Assembly: GCA_035308365.1 (NCBI GenBank)
Contig: DATGGU010000198.1
Span: forward strand, 1 to 48,647
Length of the DNA: 48,647 nucleotides
Direction of reading: 5' to 3'
From: PALSA-505 sp035308365
Lineage (GTDB): Bacteria; Actinomycetota; Actinomycetes; Streptosporangiales; Streptosporangiaceae
Positions 40,852 through 48,647 of this stretch are shown here, piece after piece. The notes under the pieces were generated by a model that had not been told where the DNA came from, did no database searches, and was given only the letters and a program-made list of their open reading frames with translations. Position numbers and translations under genes: made by a program. Position 1 is the first letter of the stretch, and each line of letters begins with the position of its first letter.

Positions 40852-41318
40852 GTGACACCCTCACAGACGGCGAAGCGGCCGCGGCCAGCGGCCCTGATGG
40901 CGGCGGGTGCGGCCTGCGTGCTGGCGGCCGGGTTCGCGGCACCGGCCGCGCGGTCCCCGACCTGGCCACCGACGCCGACCCGTTCACCGGCTACGAGATC
41001 TACGACCCGCAGTAACCCGATGGTGCCCTGCAGGGCCGCAAGGGCGGGACCAGCTTCGCCGCACCGCAACTGAACGGCTCGGCCGCCGTCATCGACTCCT
41101 ACGTCGGCGGGCGCACCGGATTCTGGAACCCGGCCATCTACTGGTTCGCCGTCCAGCCCGGATCGCCATTCACCCCGCTGGGCACCACCGGCACCAGCAA
41201 CGACAACATCTACTACACCGCCACCCCCGGCCAGGCCTGCAACCTGGGCACCGGCCTCGGCGTCCCGGACCTGGCCCGGCTAGCCGGGAACTTCGCCCTC
41301 AGCGCGGTCCGCCGGTAA
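40852..41318 (+). pseudogene. Decayed S53 (sedolisin/kumamolisin-like) secreted peptidase
   Basis: From GTG 40852 one frame gives a signal peptide (LMAAGAACVLAAGFAAPAA). At about 40950 the sequence switches frame into the end of a sedolisin: VPDLATDADPFTGYEIYDPQ, then an in-frame TAA, then GGTSFAAPQLNG containing the S53 nucleophile-type GTSxxxP motif, GFWNPAIYWFA and the C-terminal GTGLGVPDLARLA. The pro-domain and the part carrying the catalytic Glu/Asp (about 350 residues in the family) are missing. A large internal deletion plus a stop make it non-functional. The remaining GC bias is still coding-like, so decay is recent. Confidence 0.75.
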
Positions 41319-41349
41319 CCCGCTGAGTGCCTGCCACCGTTCCTGATGG

Positions 41350-42630
41350 TCAGACCAGGCCGCGGAAGGCGGTGTAGAGGAGGCCTGCGTTCAGGCCGGT
41401 GACGATCACCGTGGTGGCGGTCATGAGGGTGGTGGTCAGGGTGCGGTTGGGCATGTCGGTCATGATGATCGGGTCGCGGGTGATGAGCAGCAGCGGGATG
41501 AGCGCGAACGGGATGCCGAAGGACAGCACGATCTGGGAGAGGACCAGCGCCTGGCTGGTGTTGACCGCGAGCGCCAGGATGATCAGCGACGGGGCCATGG
41601 TCAGAGCACGGCGGGCCAGCAGCGGGATCCGCCAGTTCATGAAGCCGGCCATGACGACCTGGCCGGCGTAGGTGCCCACGCTGGAGGACGACAGGCCGGA
41701 GGCCATCAGCGCGACGCCGAAGGCCAATGCGGCGGCGCCGCCGACCTGGGTGGCCAGGTGGGCGTGCACCGGCCCGAGCTGGCTGATGCCGGTCAGCCCG
41801 TTGCGGTGGAACAGTGCCGCGGCGATGCAGAGCATGGCCAGGTTGACCAGCCCGGCCAGGCCCAGGCCGACGACACAGTCCCACTTGTTGTAGGTCAGCA
41901 GCGTCCGGCGTTCCTCGGCCCCGGCCGCCCGGACCCGGCCACTCTGCAGGGCGGAGTGAAGGTATACGACGTGCGGCATCACGGTCGCGCCGATGATCGC
42001 GACGGTCAGGCCCAGCGTGTCACCGCCACCCAGGCGTGGCACCAGGCCGGCCGCGATCCGCGGGTAACTCTGCCCGCCGGCGGCGAAGAACAGGTACACG
42101 AAACCCAGCCCGACCAGGCACAGCAGCGCGATGATCGCCAGCTCGAAGCGACGGTAGCCGCGCGCCTGCAGGCCCAGGATCACGAACGCGACCACCGCGG
42201 TGATCAGGCCGGCCGGGAACAGGGCGATGCCGAACAGCAGGTTGATCCCCACGGCCGCCCCGACGAACTCGGCCAGATCGGTCGCCATCGCGACCACCTC
42301 GGCCTGGAGCCAGAGCAGCACGTTCACCCGGCGGCCGAACCGCTCCCGGCACAGCTCGGGCAGGCTGCGGCCGGTGCTCAGCCCGGCCTTGGAGGTGAGG
42401 TACTGCACCAGGACGGCCATCAGGCTGGCCATCACGATCACCCAGACCAGCTCGTAGCCGTGCTGGGCACCGCCGGCGAAGTTGGTGGCGAAGTTGCCGG
42501 GGTCGACGTAGGCCACCGAGGCCACGAAGGCAGGCCCGAGCAGGCCGGCCGCGCCACGGAACCAGCCCCGCGACCGCACCTGTTGCAGCGTGATGTAGCC
42601 GGCCGCGGAAGTTTCGCCCACCGTGGTCAT
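41350..42630 (-). CDS. mntH: Nramp-family divalent metal (Mn2+/Fe2+) transporter
   Basis: A 426-residue membrane protein with eleven predicted helices. The TM1 metal-binding motif is present as YVDPGNFATN (Asp43, Asn46) and the TM6 motif as ATVMPHVVYLHS, with Met and His as in manganese-selective Nramp transporters. It imports Mn2+ (and Fe2+) with protons across the cytoplasmic membrane. The ATG at 42630 is followed by a short cytosolic N-terminus. No mntR-like gene or site was identified. It is convergent with the S53 remnant. The symbol follows the general family name. Confidence 0.92.
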   Translation of the reverse strand: MTTVGETSAAGYITLQQVRSRGWFRGAAGLLGPAFVASVAYVDPGNFATNFAGGAQHGYELVWVIVMASLMAVLVQYLTSKAGLSTGRSLPELCRERFGRRVNVLLWLQAEVVAMATDLAEFVGAAVGINLLFGIALFPAGLITAVVAFVILGLQARGYRRFELAIIALLCLVGLGFVYLFFAAGGQSYPRIAAGLVPRLGGGDTLGLTVAIIGATVMPHVVYLHSALQSGRVRAAGAEERRTLLTYNKWDCVVGLGLAGLVNLAMLCIAAALFHRNGLTGISQLGPVHAHLATQVGGAAALAFGVALMASGLSSSSVGTYAGQVVMAGFMNWRIPLLARRALTMAPSLIILALAVNTSQALVLSQIVLSFGIPFALIPLLLITRDPIIMTDMPNRTLTTTLMTATTVIVTGLNAGLLYTAFRGLV

Positions 42631-42803
42631 GGCTGGACCATGCCGCGCGGGAGAGCGGCCGGCAGGCGCTTGCCCATCCCCGCCGGGCGAGCGGGGTCAC
42701 GGCACGCGTGCACCCACCCGGCCGCGGTCGTCATGCGGTCTATCTGAACACGCGGCCGGCCCGCCTCTGATCTCGCAATTAGACACAGTCAACGCTGGGG
42801 GTC

Positions 42804-43095
42804 TCAGCCGCCGGCGGCCGGTGTGAGCCCGGATATCGAGGTGGCGGCACGGAAGGGATCGCAGTAGGCCGTGCTCGATGAGGCGTAGGGCGCGAGGACC
42901 AGCAGGGTGCCGCGCCAGGAGCCTGCCTCCCAGGACTGGCCGTCCATCTGTGCACCGGTCAGGGTGATGCGGAACGTCAGCGTTCGGATCCGGGACCATG
43001 CCGGACCCGGTTCCGCAGCTGATAATGGTGGCCTTGGCCCGGCCGGTGTACACGCCCCCCGCGCGGGTCAGGGTCACCTTGACGTGCTTCCCGAT
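42804..43095 (-). pseudogene. Frameshifted end of an unidentified gene
   Basis: On the minus strand the right part (43095 to about 42990) reads KVTLTRAGGVYTGRAKATII with coding bias. After a frame change near 42985-43005 the left part reads TLTFRITLTGAQMDGQSWEA, then GTLLVLAPYASSSTAYCDPF, ending at TGA (42806-42804). No start codon fits. It resembles the C-terminal beta-rich part of a secreted actinobacterial protein; the family is not recognised. 42631-42803 shows nothing else. Confidence 0.4.
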
Positions 43096-43105
43096 ACGCG
43101 CGTGA

Positions 43106-45418
43106 TCACCGCACCGCGGCGAGCACCTCGTCCAGGGTGGTGAGCAGGAGGTCGGCGTGCTCGCGCTGGAAGACCAGGGGCGGGCGGATCTTCAGGACGT
43201 TTCCGGCCGGGCCGGTGGCGCCGAGCAGGACGCCACGGTCGCGCATGGCGTCGGTGACCCGGCGGGCCAGGGCGGTGGCTGGCTCGCGGGTGGCCGGGTC
43301 GGTGACGAGTTCGGCGCCGGACAACAGGCCGATGCCGCGGACGTCGCCGATGACCGGGTGGGAGCCGGCCAGCTTCAGCAGGCCCTGCTTCAGGTAGGCG
43401 CCAACCTCAGCGGCGTTGGCCACCAGGCCTTCTTCCTCGATGACGTCCAGGACGGCCAGGGCGGCCACGCCGGCCACCGGATTGCCGCCGAAGGTGCTGA
43501 ACAGTTCGGTCCGCTCGGGGATCGCGCCGAGCAGGCCGGAGCGGACCACCAGGGCGGCAACCGGGAACCCGTTGCCCATCGGCTTGCCCATGACGACCAT
43601 GTCGGGTTCGATCCCGGTCGCCTGGGAGCTCCACAGGTGCACGCCGGTCCGGCCGTGACCGGCCTGCACCTCGTCCGCCACCAGCAGGCCGCCCTGGGAC
43701 CGTACCCGGCGGGCCACCTCCCGCAGGTAGCCGGGCGGGGGGACCAGGATGCCATCGGCCGTGCAGGCCGGTTCGGCGTACATCGCGGCCAGGCCGATGC
43801 TGGCAAGGGAGCGGGCCGCGCCGTCGATGTGGGCGGCATACCGCTGCGGCCAGTTTTCGTCGTCGCTGCGGTAGACGCCGCGGTAGGAGTCGGGAGCCGG
43901 AACCGTGGCCACGTGAGCCGGGCGGCCGGCGTCTGACCAGACCTCGGCGGACAGGGCGTGGGTGGCCTCGGTCAGGCCGTGGTAGGCGCATTCGGTCACG
44001 ATCGCGCCGGACCGGCCGGTGGCGGCGCGGGCGATGCGCCAGGCCAGGTCGTTCGCCTCGCTGCCGGAGTTGACGAACATGACGGCATCCAGGCTGGGCG
44101 GGAGGGTCGACCTGAGCCGCTCGGCCAGATCGACGATGGCCTCGTGCAGGTAGCGGCTGTGCGTGGCGAGCAACCGCTGCTGGGCCGCTATCGCCCGGGT
44201 GATCCGCGGGTGGGCGTGGCCGGCCACCGCCACGTTGTTGTAGCAGTCCAGGTAGCGCCGGCCGTCGGCACCGAACAGCCAGACGCCCTCGCCGCGGACC
44301 AGGTGCACCGGCTCGGAGTAGAACAGCGGCGACCGGGGCAGCGCCCGCCGCCTGCGTTCCCGGAGTTCGGGGGTCGCGGACCGGCGGTAGGGCAGACCGC
44401 GGCAGGCGTCACGGAAGCGCCGGGTGACCTCGTCGATGCCGGCTGCCTCGACGGCGTCGAAGAAGGCCTGGTTGCCGGGCCGGGTGAGGCTGGCGTGATC
44501 CGGATGCAGCCCGCGCCGCCAGGTGATGATCGTGGTGGCCATGGCGAGTCTGGCCGCCACCAGGTCGGCGAGCAGCTCGGCCTCACCGTCCTCCAGCGGG
44601 GTGACGCTGATGTAGCCGGCGATCATCGCCTCGGCGGCGTCGATGGCGTCGTCCCTGTGGTACAGCACATCGGCGATGGCGACGGCCAGATCGAACACCA
44701 GCGGGGCATGGGTCATGTCGCCGAAGTCGACGATCCCGCTGATCCGCAGACCATCATCGAACAGTACGTTGCCCAGGCTCATGTCGGCGTGGATCACCTG
44801 GGCGCGCAGGCCGGGCACGGCCGGGGTGACCCGGGTCTCGAACCGGTCGAGCACCCGGCCGATCTGCGCCCGGCGCACCTCGTCGGGCTGATGGGCCAGC
44901 AGCGGGCGGAGCTTGAGCAGGTGGCTGAGATCCCACAGAATCTCGTAGTCGGCCGCGGGGTGGAAGAAGCCACGCAGCGCCCGGCCCAGGCGCGCGGCCG
45001 TCTGCCCGAAGGAGCGCAGCGCAGCGCTGGTGAGCGAGGAGTCCGGGACTGTCCCGCCGGTGAGGAAGGTGAACAGCCGCACCGGGTAGCTCCGGCCGTC
45101 CGGACCGGTGACCTCGGTCCACGGCTCCCCCGCCGTGGCCGGCAGGGTGCGCATGACCGGCAGGCCGGGATCCGCCTGCTCGATGTGCCGCAGCGCCGCT
45201 GTCTGCATGTCAATGGTGGCCAGGCCGTCCGCGGGGTTGGAGATCTTGAGCAGGAAGCGCTGTCCATCGGGAGTGTCGACGCGGAAGTTCTGGTCGCGTT
45301 CGCCGGCCAGCAGGGTCAGGGACCCGGTCAGGCCGAAGGTTCCGCTGAGGATCTGCTGGGCCGCCGCCGTCTCGAACGCGGGCGGCGCGGCGACCAATGG
45401 GTCGAGGCGCTCCACCAT
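43106..45418 (-). CDS. Fusion of APH-type kinase and class III PLP aminotransferase/phospho-lyase
   Basis: A 770-residue two-domain enzyme. Residues 20-340 are an aminoglycoside-phosphotransferase-like kinase: GERDQNFRVDTPDGQRFLLK with the ATP-site lysine, the Brenner motif VIHADMSLGNVLFD and the metal motif GIVDFGDM. Residues 350-765 are a class III aminotransferase fold: MFVNSGSEANDLAWRIARAA, YHGLTEATHAL, VADEVQAGHGRTG and PLP lysine Lys612 in VVMGKPMGNG. Separate eukaryotic homologues act in series (hydroxylysine kinase AGPHD1 and phospho-lyase AGXT2L2; ethanolamine-phosphate phospho-lyase AGXT2L1), so this enzyme may phosphorylate an amino alcohol and then eliminate phosphate and ammonia. 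The substrate is inferred. Divergent from the VOC gene by 25 bp. Confidence 0.92.
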   Translation of the reverse strand: MVERLDPLVAAPPAFETAAAQQILSGTFGLTGSLTLLAGERDQNFRVDTPDGQRFLLKISNPADGLATIDMQTAALRHIEQADPGLPVMRTLPATAGEPWTEVTGPDGRSYPVRLFTFLTGGTVPDSSLTSAALRSFGQTAARLGRALRGFFHPAADYEILWDLSHLLKLRPLLAHQPDEVRRAQIGRVLDRFETRVTPAVPGLRAQVIHADMSLGNVLFDDGLRISGIVDFGDMTHAPLVFDLAVAIADVLYHRDDAIDAAEAMIAGYISVTPLEDGEAELLADLVAARLAMATTIITWRRGLHPDHASLTRPGNQAFFDAVEAAGIDEVTRRFRDACRGLPYRRSATPELRERRRRALPRSPLFYSEPVHLVRGEGVWLFGADGRRYLDCYNNVAVAGHAHPRITRAIAAQQRLLATHSRYLHEAIVDLAERLRSTLPPSLDAVMFVNSGSEANDLAWRIARAATGRSGAIVTECAYHGLTEATHALSAEVWSDAGRPAHVATVPAPDSYRGVYRSDDENWPQRYAAHIDGAARSLASIGLAAMYAEPACTADGILVPPPGYLREVARRVRSQGGLLVADEVQAGHGRTGVHLWSSQATGIEPDMVVMGKPMGNGFPVAALVVRSGLLGAIPERTELFSTFGGNPVAGVAALAVLDVIEEEGLVANAAEVGAYLKQGLLKLAGSHPVIGDVRGIGLLSGAELVTDPATREPATALARRVTDAMRDRGVLLGATGPAGNVLKIRPPLVFQREHADLLLTTLDEVLAAVR

Positions 45419-45443
45419 AACGCCGAAGGCTATCTTGCCGGGT

Positions 45444-45836
45444 ATGAGGGCAACTCACCTGCGTATCGCCCGGCCGAGCCGTGACCTCGCCGCGGCCGAA
45501 CGGTTCTGGGTGGACGGCCTCGGGCTCAAGGTGCTGTTCCGGGCCGGTCCGGACGCGGAGGGCGATCACGCGCTGCTGATGGTGGGCTGGCCGGATGCCG
45601 CGTGGCACCTGGAGCTGGTCGGCGATCCGGACGGCGAGACGCCACCCGCGCCGACCGAGGAAGACCTGCTGGTGCTCTACCTCGGCGGTGAGGTGGACGA
45701 GGGGCTCATCCAGAGGCTGGTGGCGGCCGGCGGGGTACGGGTTGGCGCGCGCAACCCATACTGGGACCGGTGGGGGGTCACCATCGCCGACCCGGACGGG
45801 TACCGGCTCGTGCTGTCGGCCCGCACCTGGCCGTGA
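45444..45836 (+). CDS. VOC-family (glyoxalase/dioxygenase-like) protein
   Basis: A 130-residue protein with two beta-alpha-beta-beta-beta modules: MRATHLRIARPSRDLAAAER ... WHLELVG and the second half ending NPYWDRWGVTIADPDGYRLV. The 'aERFWvdGLGLkVLF' and 'DPDGyrlvL' segments are diagnostic. Metal ligands are likely His5 and the Glu in LELV, but enzymatic activity is not predictable. ATG 45444 lies 25 bp from the divergent kinase-aminotransferase start, so the pair shares a promoter region. Confidence 0.88.
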   Translation: MRATHLRIARPSRDLAAAERFWVDGLGLKVLFRAGPDAEGDHALLMVGWPDAAWHLELVGDPDGETPPAPTEEDLLVLYLGGEVDEGLIQRLVAAGGVRVGARNPYWDRWGVTIADPDGYRLVLSARTWP

Positions 45837-45934
45837 CGGCCCTGATCCGCACGCTGCTGGCTGCAGTGCGGGCACCGGCTGCGCGGACACCGTAAGGAAG
45901 TGAATTTCTTTCCGGCACCAAGCGCGCCTTTCTA

Positions 45935-47335
45935 TCAGGCGCCAGGGGCGGTGGCACCTGGCGCGTGCAGGGCCGCCTGGTCGGCCAGGGCGATGGCTAG
46001 CTGGCCTTCCACGGTGGGGTGGAACGGAGCGGCGGCGTCCACGCCCTGGACGTAAGGCTGCTGCGTGCACATCTGATGGCCGGCGAAGTCTGGCTGTGGC
46101 GCGGAGAAGCCGAACTGGGCGGCGCCTGAGGCCAGCACGTCGTTCAGCGTGTTGAGCCGGGAGGTCAGCGTCGCCAGGTTGGCGGCGGTCAGGCCGACCT
46201 GGCTGAGACAGCCGGGCTGCGAGCCGAACGGGTCGTAGTAACGGTTGATGAGCACCTGCGGGTGGCTGGGCAGGGCGGCCAGGCGGCTCAGCAGGTCGAG
46301 GTAGTTCTTGCTGAACGAGGCGAGCTGCTGCTGGAAGTACGCGGTCGTGGCGCGGTCGTCGCAGTGCGCGGCGATCGCGCAGTAGCGGACCTGGGCGGCC
46401 CAGTCAAGGTCGTCGGCACCGACGCTGACGATGATCACCTGGGCGTTCTTGGCTTGCTCCTCGACGGCGAGCTGCGGCGGCAGGCGCTGGCCGTCGTGGA
46501 TCTGCGAGCCCAGGATGCCGTTGGTGATCGTGGCGCCGTCGCAGGCGAGGTTGAGCACCTTCCAGCCGTCCGCGGCGGACAGGTCGGCGGCGTAGGAGTC
46601 GGCGCTGCGGCCGCAGGCCCTGGCCGAGGTCGAGGCGCCGGGCACCGGCGTCAGCCCGGCCCCAGCGGCGGTGGAGTCGCCCATCACCACGGCCTGGACG
46701 CCGGGCAGCGGGCGGCCGGCCGGGCGGATCGGCGGCGGATGGGACTGGCTGCCGACCAGCGCGCTGAGCGAGTGCACCTGGCGCAGCACGGCGGGCGCCG
46801 AGTAAGCGGTGATCATGATGGCGCCCAGGTTGATCGCCTCGGTCACCACCAGGCCGGCGGCCAGCAACTGGAGCGTGCTGCGCAGCCCATGACGGCGCCA
46901 GCCCGCGACGGCGCCGACCAGGACCAGCGCACCCGCCCCGGCGATCACCGTCTCCCAGGCGAAATAGCTCTTCCAGCCGGAGGCGAGACTGGCGCCGAGG
47001 CGGCGCTGTGCTCCGGCCAGGTGGTTGCCTTCGACGAACGTGGTCAGCTCGCTGTTGATGGTGATCTGGGAAAGTTGCAGCCGGGGCCGGACCGGGCCGG
47101 TGAACCGCTGGTCGGTCGGCAGCGCCTGGCCGAACAGGTCCACCTCGCCGGGGCCGGACAGGCTGAGGTCCGGGGCACTGGCTCCGACCTCGATCATCTG
47201 ACCGGCTACGACGACCCTCTGCAGCGGCGTTACCTGCAACGCGACCGCGATCGCGGCAGCCGCCGACAGGATGAGCAACAACAGCCCAGCCAGCCACCGC
47301 CGCGCCAGCCGTGCCCACCCGCCCGTCAGCAGCAT
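45935..47335 (-). CDS. Membrane-anchored SGNH/GDSL hydrolase
   Basis: A 466-residue protein from ATG 47335 (GTG 47386 would add 17 residues; its ribosome binding site is too close). Membrane segments: WLAGLLLLILSAAAAIAVAL near the start, then TVIAGAGALVLVGAVAG and LLAAGLVVTEAINLGAIMI. The hydrolase domain follows outside: block I VVMGDSTAAGAGL with nucleophile Ser, block III-like VIIVSVGADDL, and the C-terminal block V PFHPTVEGQ with Asp/His replaced by the FHP His. It resembles exported actinobacterial lipases/acyl esterases of the SGNH superfamily; the substrate (lipid, cell-wall acyl group) is unknown. Confidence 0.88.
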   Translation of the reverse strand: MLLTGGWARLARRWLAGLLLLILSAAAAIAVALQVTPLQRVVVAGQMIEVGASAPDLSLSGPGEVDLFGQALPTDQRFTGPVRPRLQLSQITINSELTTFVEGNHLAGAQRRLGASLASGWKSYFAWETVIAGAGALVLVGAVAGWRRHGLRSTLQLLAAGLVVTEAINLGAIMITAYSAPAVLRQVHSLSALVGSQSHPPPIRPAGRPLPGVQAVVMGDSTAAGAGLTPVPGASTSARACGRSADSYAADLSAADGWKVLNLACDGATITNGILGSQIHDGQRLPPQLAVEEQAKNAQVIIVSVGADDLDWAAQVRYCAIAAHCDDRATTAYFQQQLASFSKNYLDLLSRLAALPSHPQVLINRYYDPFGSQPGCLSQVGLTAANLATLTSRLNTLNDVLASGAAQFGFSAPQPDFAGHQMCTQQPYVQGVDAAAPFHPTVEGQLAIALADQAALHAPGATAPGA

Positions 47336-47475
47336 GCCGCCAATCGTTCCCACTGTAAGCGGACGTTTAACAGCAGACAGGCACACTCCTGGCGTTGTGG
47401 CCGGTGGGCAGCGGCGCGCGGTTCCGCCGTCGGCCGGATCACCGGCCGGCCGCGACCTTGGCGAGCGCCGGCCGG

Positions 47476-47856
47476 TCAGTTGCGCGTTGCCCGGTCACGG
47501 GGATGGGCGTGCTGCTCGCCGGCGCGGGCGGGCCTGCGGCCCGGATGCGTGGCCTGCGGCCCGGTGCTGGCCGGGGATTCCCTGCGGTTCCTGGGCCGCG
47601 CCCCGGCCCGCGGCGACATGCCCGGAATGGTGATCGGCGGCCGCTGAATGGCCGGAATGACGGAGGTCAGCGCCTTGCTGGCGCGCACCGACGCCTGGTG
47701 CTGCGCCTGCTGTCTCTCGGCTCTCACGGCGGCTGCGGCCAGCCGGGCGCGCATCACGCGCCGCCGGCGGGCCCGTGTCACTGCCTTGACGACGCGATCC
47801 GCCGCGAAGAGAGCGAGCAGCGCACCAGCAAAGCCAGCCAGGAGCAGACCAGTCAC
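47476..47856 (-). CDS. Small membrane protein with basic, Arg-rich tail
   Basis: A 126-residue protein from GTG 47856 (GGGTGG upstream). Residues 1-19 (MTGLLLAGFAGALLALFAAD) are one membrane helix, followed by RVVKAVTRARRRRVMRARLA, a strongly basic amphipathic helix, and a Pro/Arg-rich tail. No family is recognised. Coding bias is good in the first 80 residues and weaker in the tail, so the true end may be nearer the membrane part. It is leftward upstream of the SGNH hydrolase gene (140 bp). Confidence 0.5.
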   Translation of the reverse strand: MTGLLLAGFAGALLALFAADRVVKAVTRARRRRVMRARLAAAAVRAERQQAQHQASVRASKALTSVIPAIQRPPITIPGMSPRAGARPRNRRESPASTGPQATHPGRRPARAGEQHAHPRDRATRN

Positions 47857-48005
47857 CCGTTTCCACCCTTCGCCTGGAGGACATTCCGGACATCCTCACC
47901 CTATGCGAGGCCCGCGCCCGGGCAGTACCGGAGATGACGGCGAACCACGGTCCCGGCAGCACGCCTGGATGCTTCTTTCGAAAGCGCCGGAACGGCGCGG
48001 TGGAT

Positions 48006-48551
48006 CTAGTCTTCGGGATCCTCCCCGGTGAGGCCGTCGACCGATTCGCGGATGAGGTCGGCGTGGCCGACGTGGCGGGCGTATTCCTCGATCATGTCCA
48101 TGAGCAGGCGGCGCAGGCTCGGTGCCCGGCCGTCCGGCCAGCGCCGCGCGGCGAGGCGGTCCAGCCCGCCGTCGGCCATCGCCTCGGCCACGGCGGCGCG
48201 GGAGCGGGCCACCGATTCCTGCCACAGGCTCATGAGCTGTTCCGGCGTGTCATCGGCCGCGGTGCGCCATTCCCAGTCGGGGTCGGCATCCCAGTCGATG
48301 GCGTCCCAGGGCGGGCTGTACTTGCGGTCGTGCAGCTTGACGAGGAAGTAGTGGTCCTCGATCAGGGCCAGGTGCTTGAGCAGGCCGCCCAGGGTCATGG
48401 TCGATGGGCCGAGGGTGGCGCGCAGGCCCGCCGAGTCGAGATTGCCGCATTTCCATGCCACATAGCGGCGCTGACGTTCCAGGGCGCCCAGCAGCGTGCT
48501 GGCCTCAGAACCCGCCACCGGTGGCTCGCGCAAGATCGGGTCAGTGTCCAT
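48006..48551 (-). CDS. DinB-family protein (DUF664 type)
   Basis: A 181-residue helical-bundle protein from ATG 48551. The first helix LGALERQRRYVAWKCGNLDS, the LTLGGLLKHLALIEDHYF-like segment with its metal-ligand histidine, and the C-terminal RRLLMDMIEEYARHVGHADL with two more histidines (HVGHAD) are diagnostic for DUF664/DinB proteins. These may be metal-dependent S-transferases using mycothiol in actinobacteria; the substrate is unknown. It is a different subfamily from the DinB-like protein at 5506-6213, which has a pentapeptide N-terminus. Confidence 0.9.
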   Translation of the reverse strand: MDTDPILREPPVAGSEASTLLGALERQRRYVAWKCGNLDSAGLRATLGPSTMTLGGLLKHLALIEDHYFLVKLHDRKYSPPWDAIDWDADPDWEWRTAADDTPEQLMSLWQESVARSRAAVAEAMADGGLDRLAARRWPDGRAPSLRRLLMDMIEEYARHVGHADLIRESVDGLTGEDPED

Positions 48552-48617
48552 GAGCGCAGGTTAGCGACTATTCCGGACGATCTAATTCCGGATTAACGGT
48601 GCGTGGATCCCCACCGG

Positions 48618-48647
48618 TCAGCCGGTACGTTCCAGCAGTAGCGCCAG
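48618..48647 (-). CDS. Possible C-terminal end of a gene running off the right edge
   Basis: The minus-strand frame entering from the right edge reads LALLLERTG and stops with TGA at 48618. Codon third positions are C/G-rich and the stop is 67 bp before the DinB start. Nothing about function can be said. Confidence 0.3.
   Translation of the reverse strand: MALLLERTG

Overview
The window is very GC-rich with strong G/C bias at third codon positions, frequent GTG starts, start/stop overlaps (GTGA, ATGA) and many XRE, SARP, LysR, ArsR and WYL regulators. This indicates a high-GC filamentous actinomycete (Streptomyces or Streptosporangiales type). No rRNA, tRNA, CRISPR array, integrase or insertion sequence was seen. 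All identifications come from reading motifs; no database search was possible.

Layout. 1-2.8 kb: a regulatory cluster, with the start of one XRE-type regulator at the left edge, then a tightly overlapping trio (Cys-rich small protein, HATPase anti-sigma-like protein, XRE protein) and another small XRE protein. 2.9-5.4 kb: an ECF41-type sigma factor gene overlapping a truncated PIN toxin fragment and divergent from an NAD-dependent epimerase; both promoters carry GTCACA-N16-xGTC. 5.5-9.5 kb: DinB-like protein, zinc-ribbon MBL protein, a 52-residue DUF1059 protein divergent from a SARP-type regulator, and a tandem rhodanese. 9.8-16.4 kb: two large secreted proteins and an ABC exporter, with long hairpins between convergent genes. 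16.7-21.2 kb: two divergent kinases, one atypical (YegI-like) with a C-terminal extracytoplasmic part, the other PknB-like with a seven-bladed WD40 propeller. 21.3-25.0 kb: exported alpha/beta hydrolase, amidase, ribokinase.

25.1-30.9 kb holds the most unusual gene: a 1909-residue protein with an XRE helix-turn-helix, a caspase-like domain that lost both catalytic residues, a STAND P-loop NTPase, and about 19 WD40 units of which twelve are nearly identical. This is the architecture of NLR-like conflict or signalling proteins, and the repeat array looks recently amplified.

30.9-40.6 kb: WYL regulator with a divergent hydrolase/GNAT pair, a LysR-ArsR-threonine dehydratase set in which a 76-bp tandem duplication of the lysR 3' end provides the -35 box of a leaderless arsR promoter, then small metabolic genes (DUF1801, dienelactone hydrolase, gamma-carbonic-anhydrase-like, Cys-rich copper protein, methyltransferase, DedA). 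40.8-48.6 kb: decayed S53 peptidase, Nramp transporter, decayed secreted gene, an APH-kinase/class-III-aminotransferase fusion divergent from a VOC protein, a membrane-anchored SGNH hydrolase, a small membrane protein and a DinB protein. At least five gene remnants, most of them from secreted proteins, lie in the intergenic spaces, so this looks like an accessory, decaying part of the chromosome.
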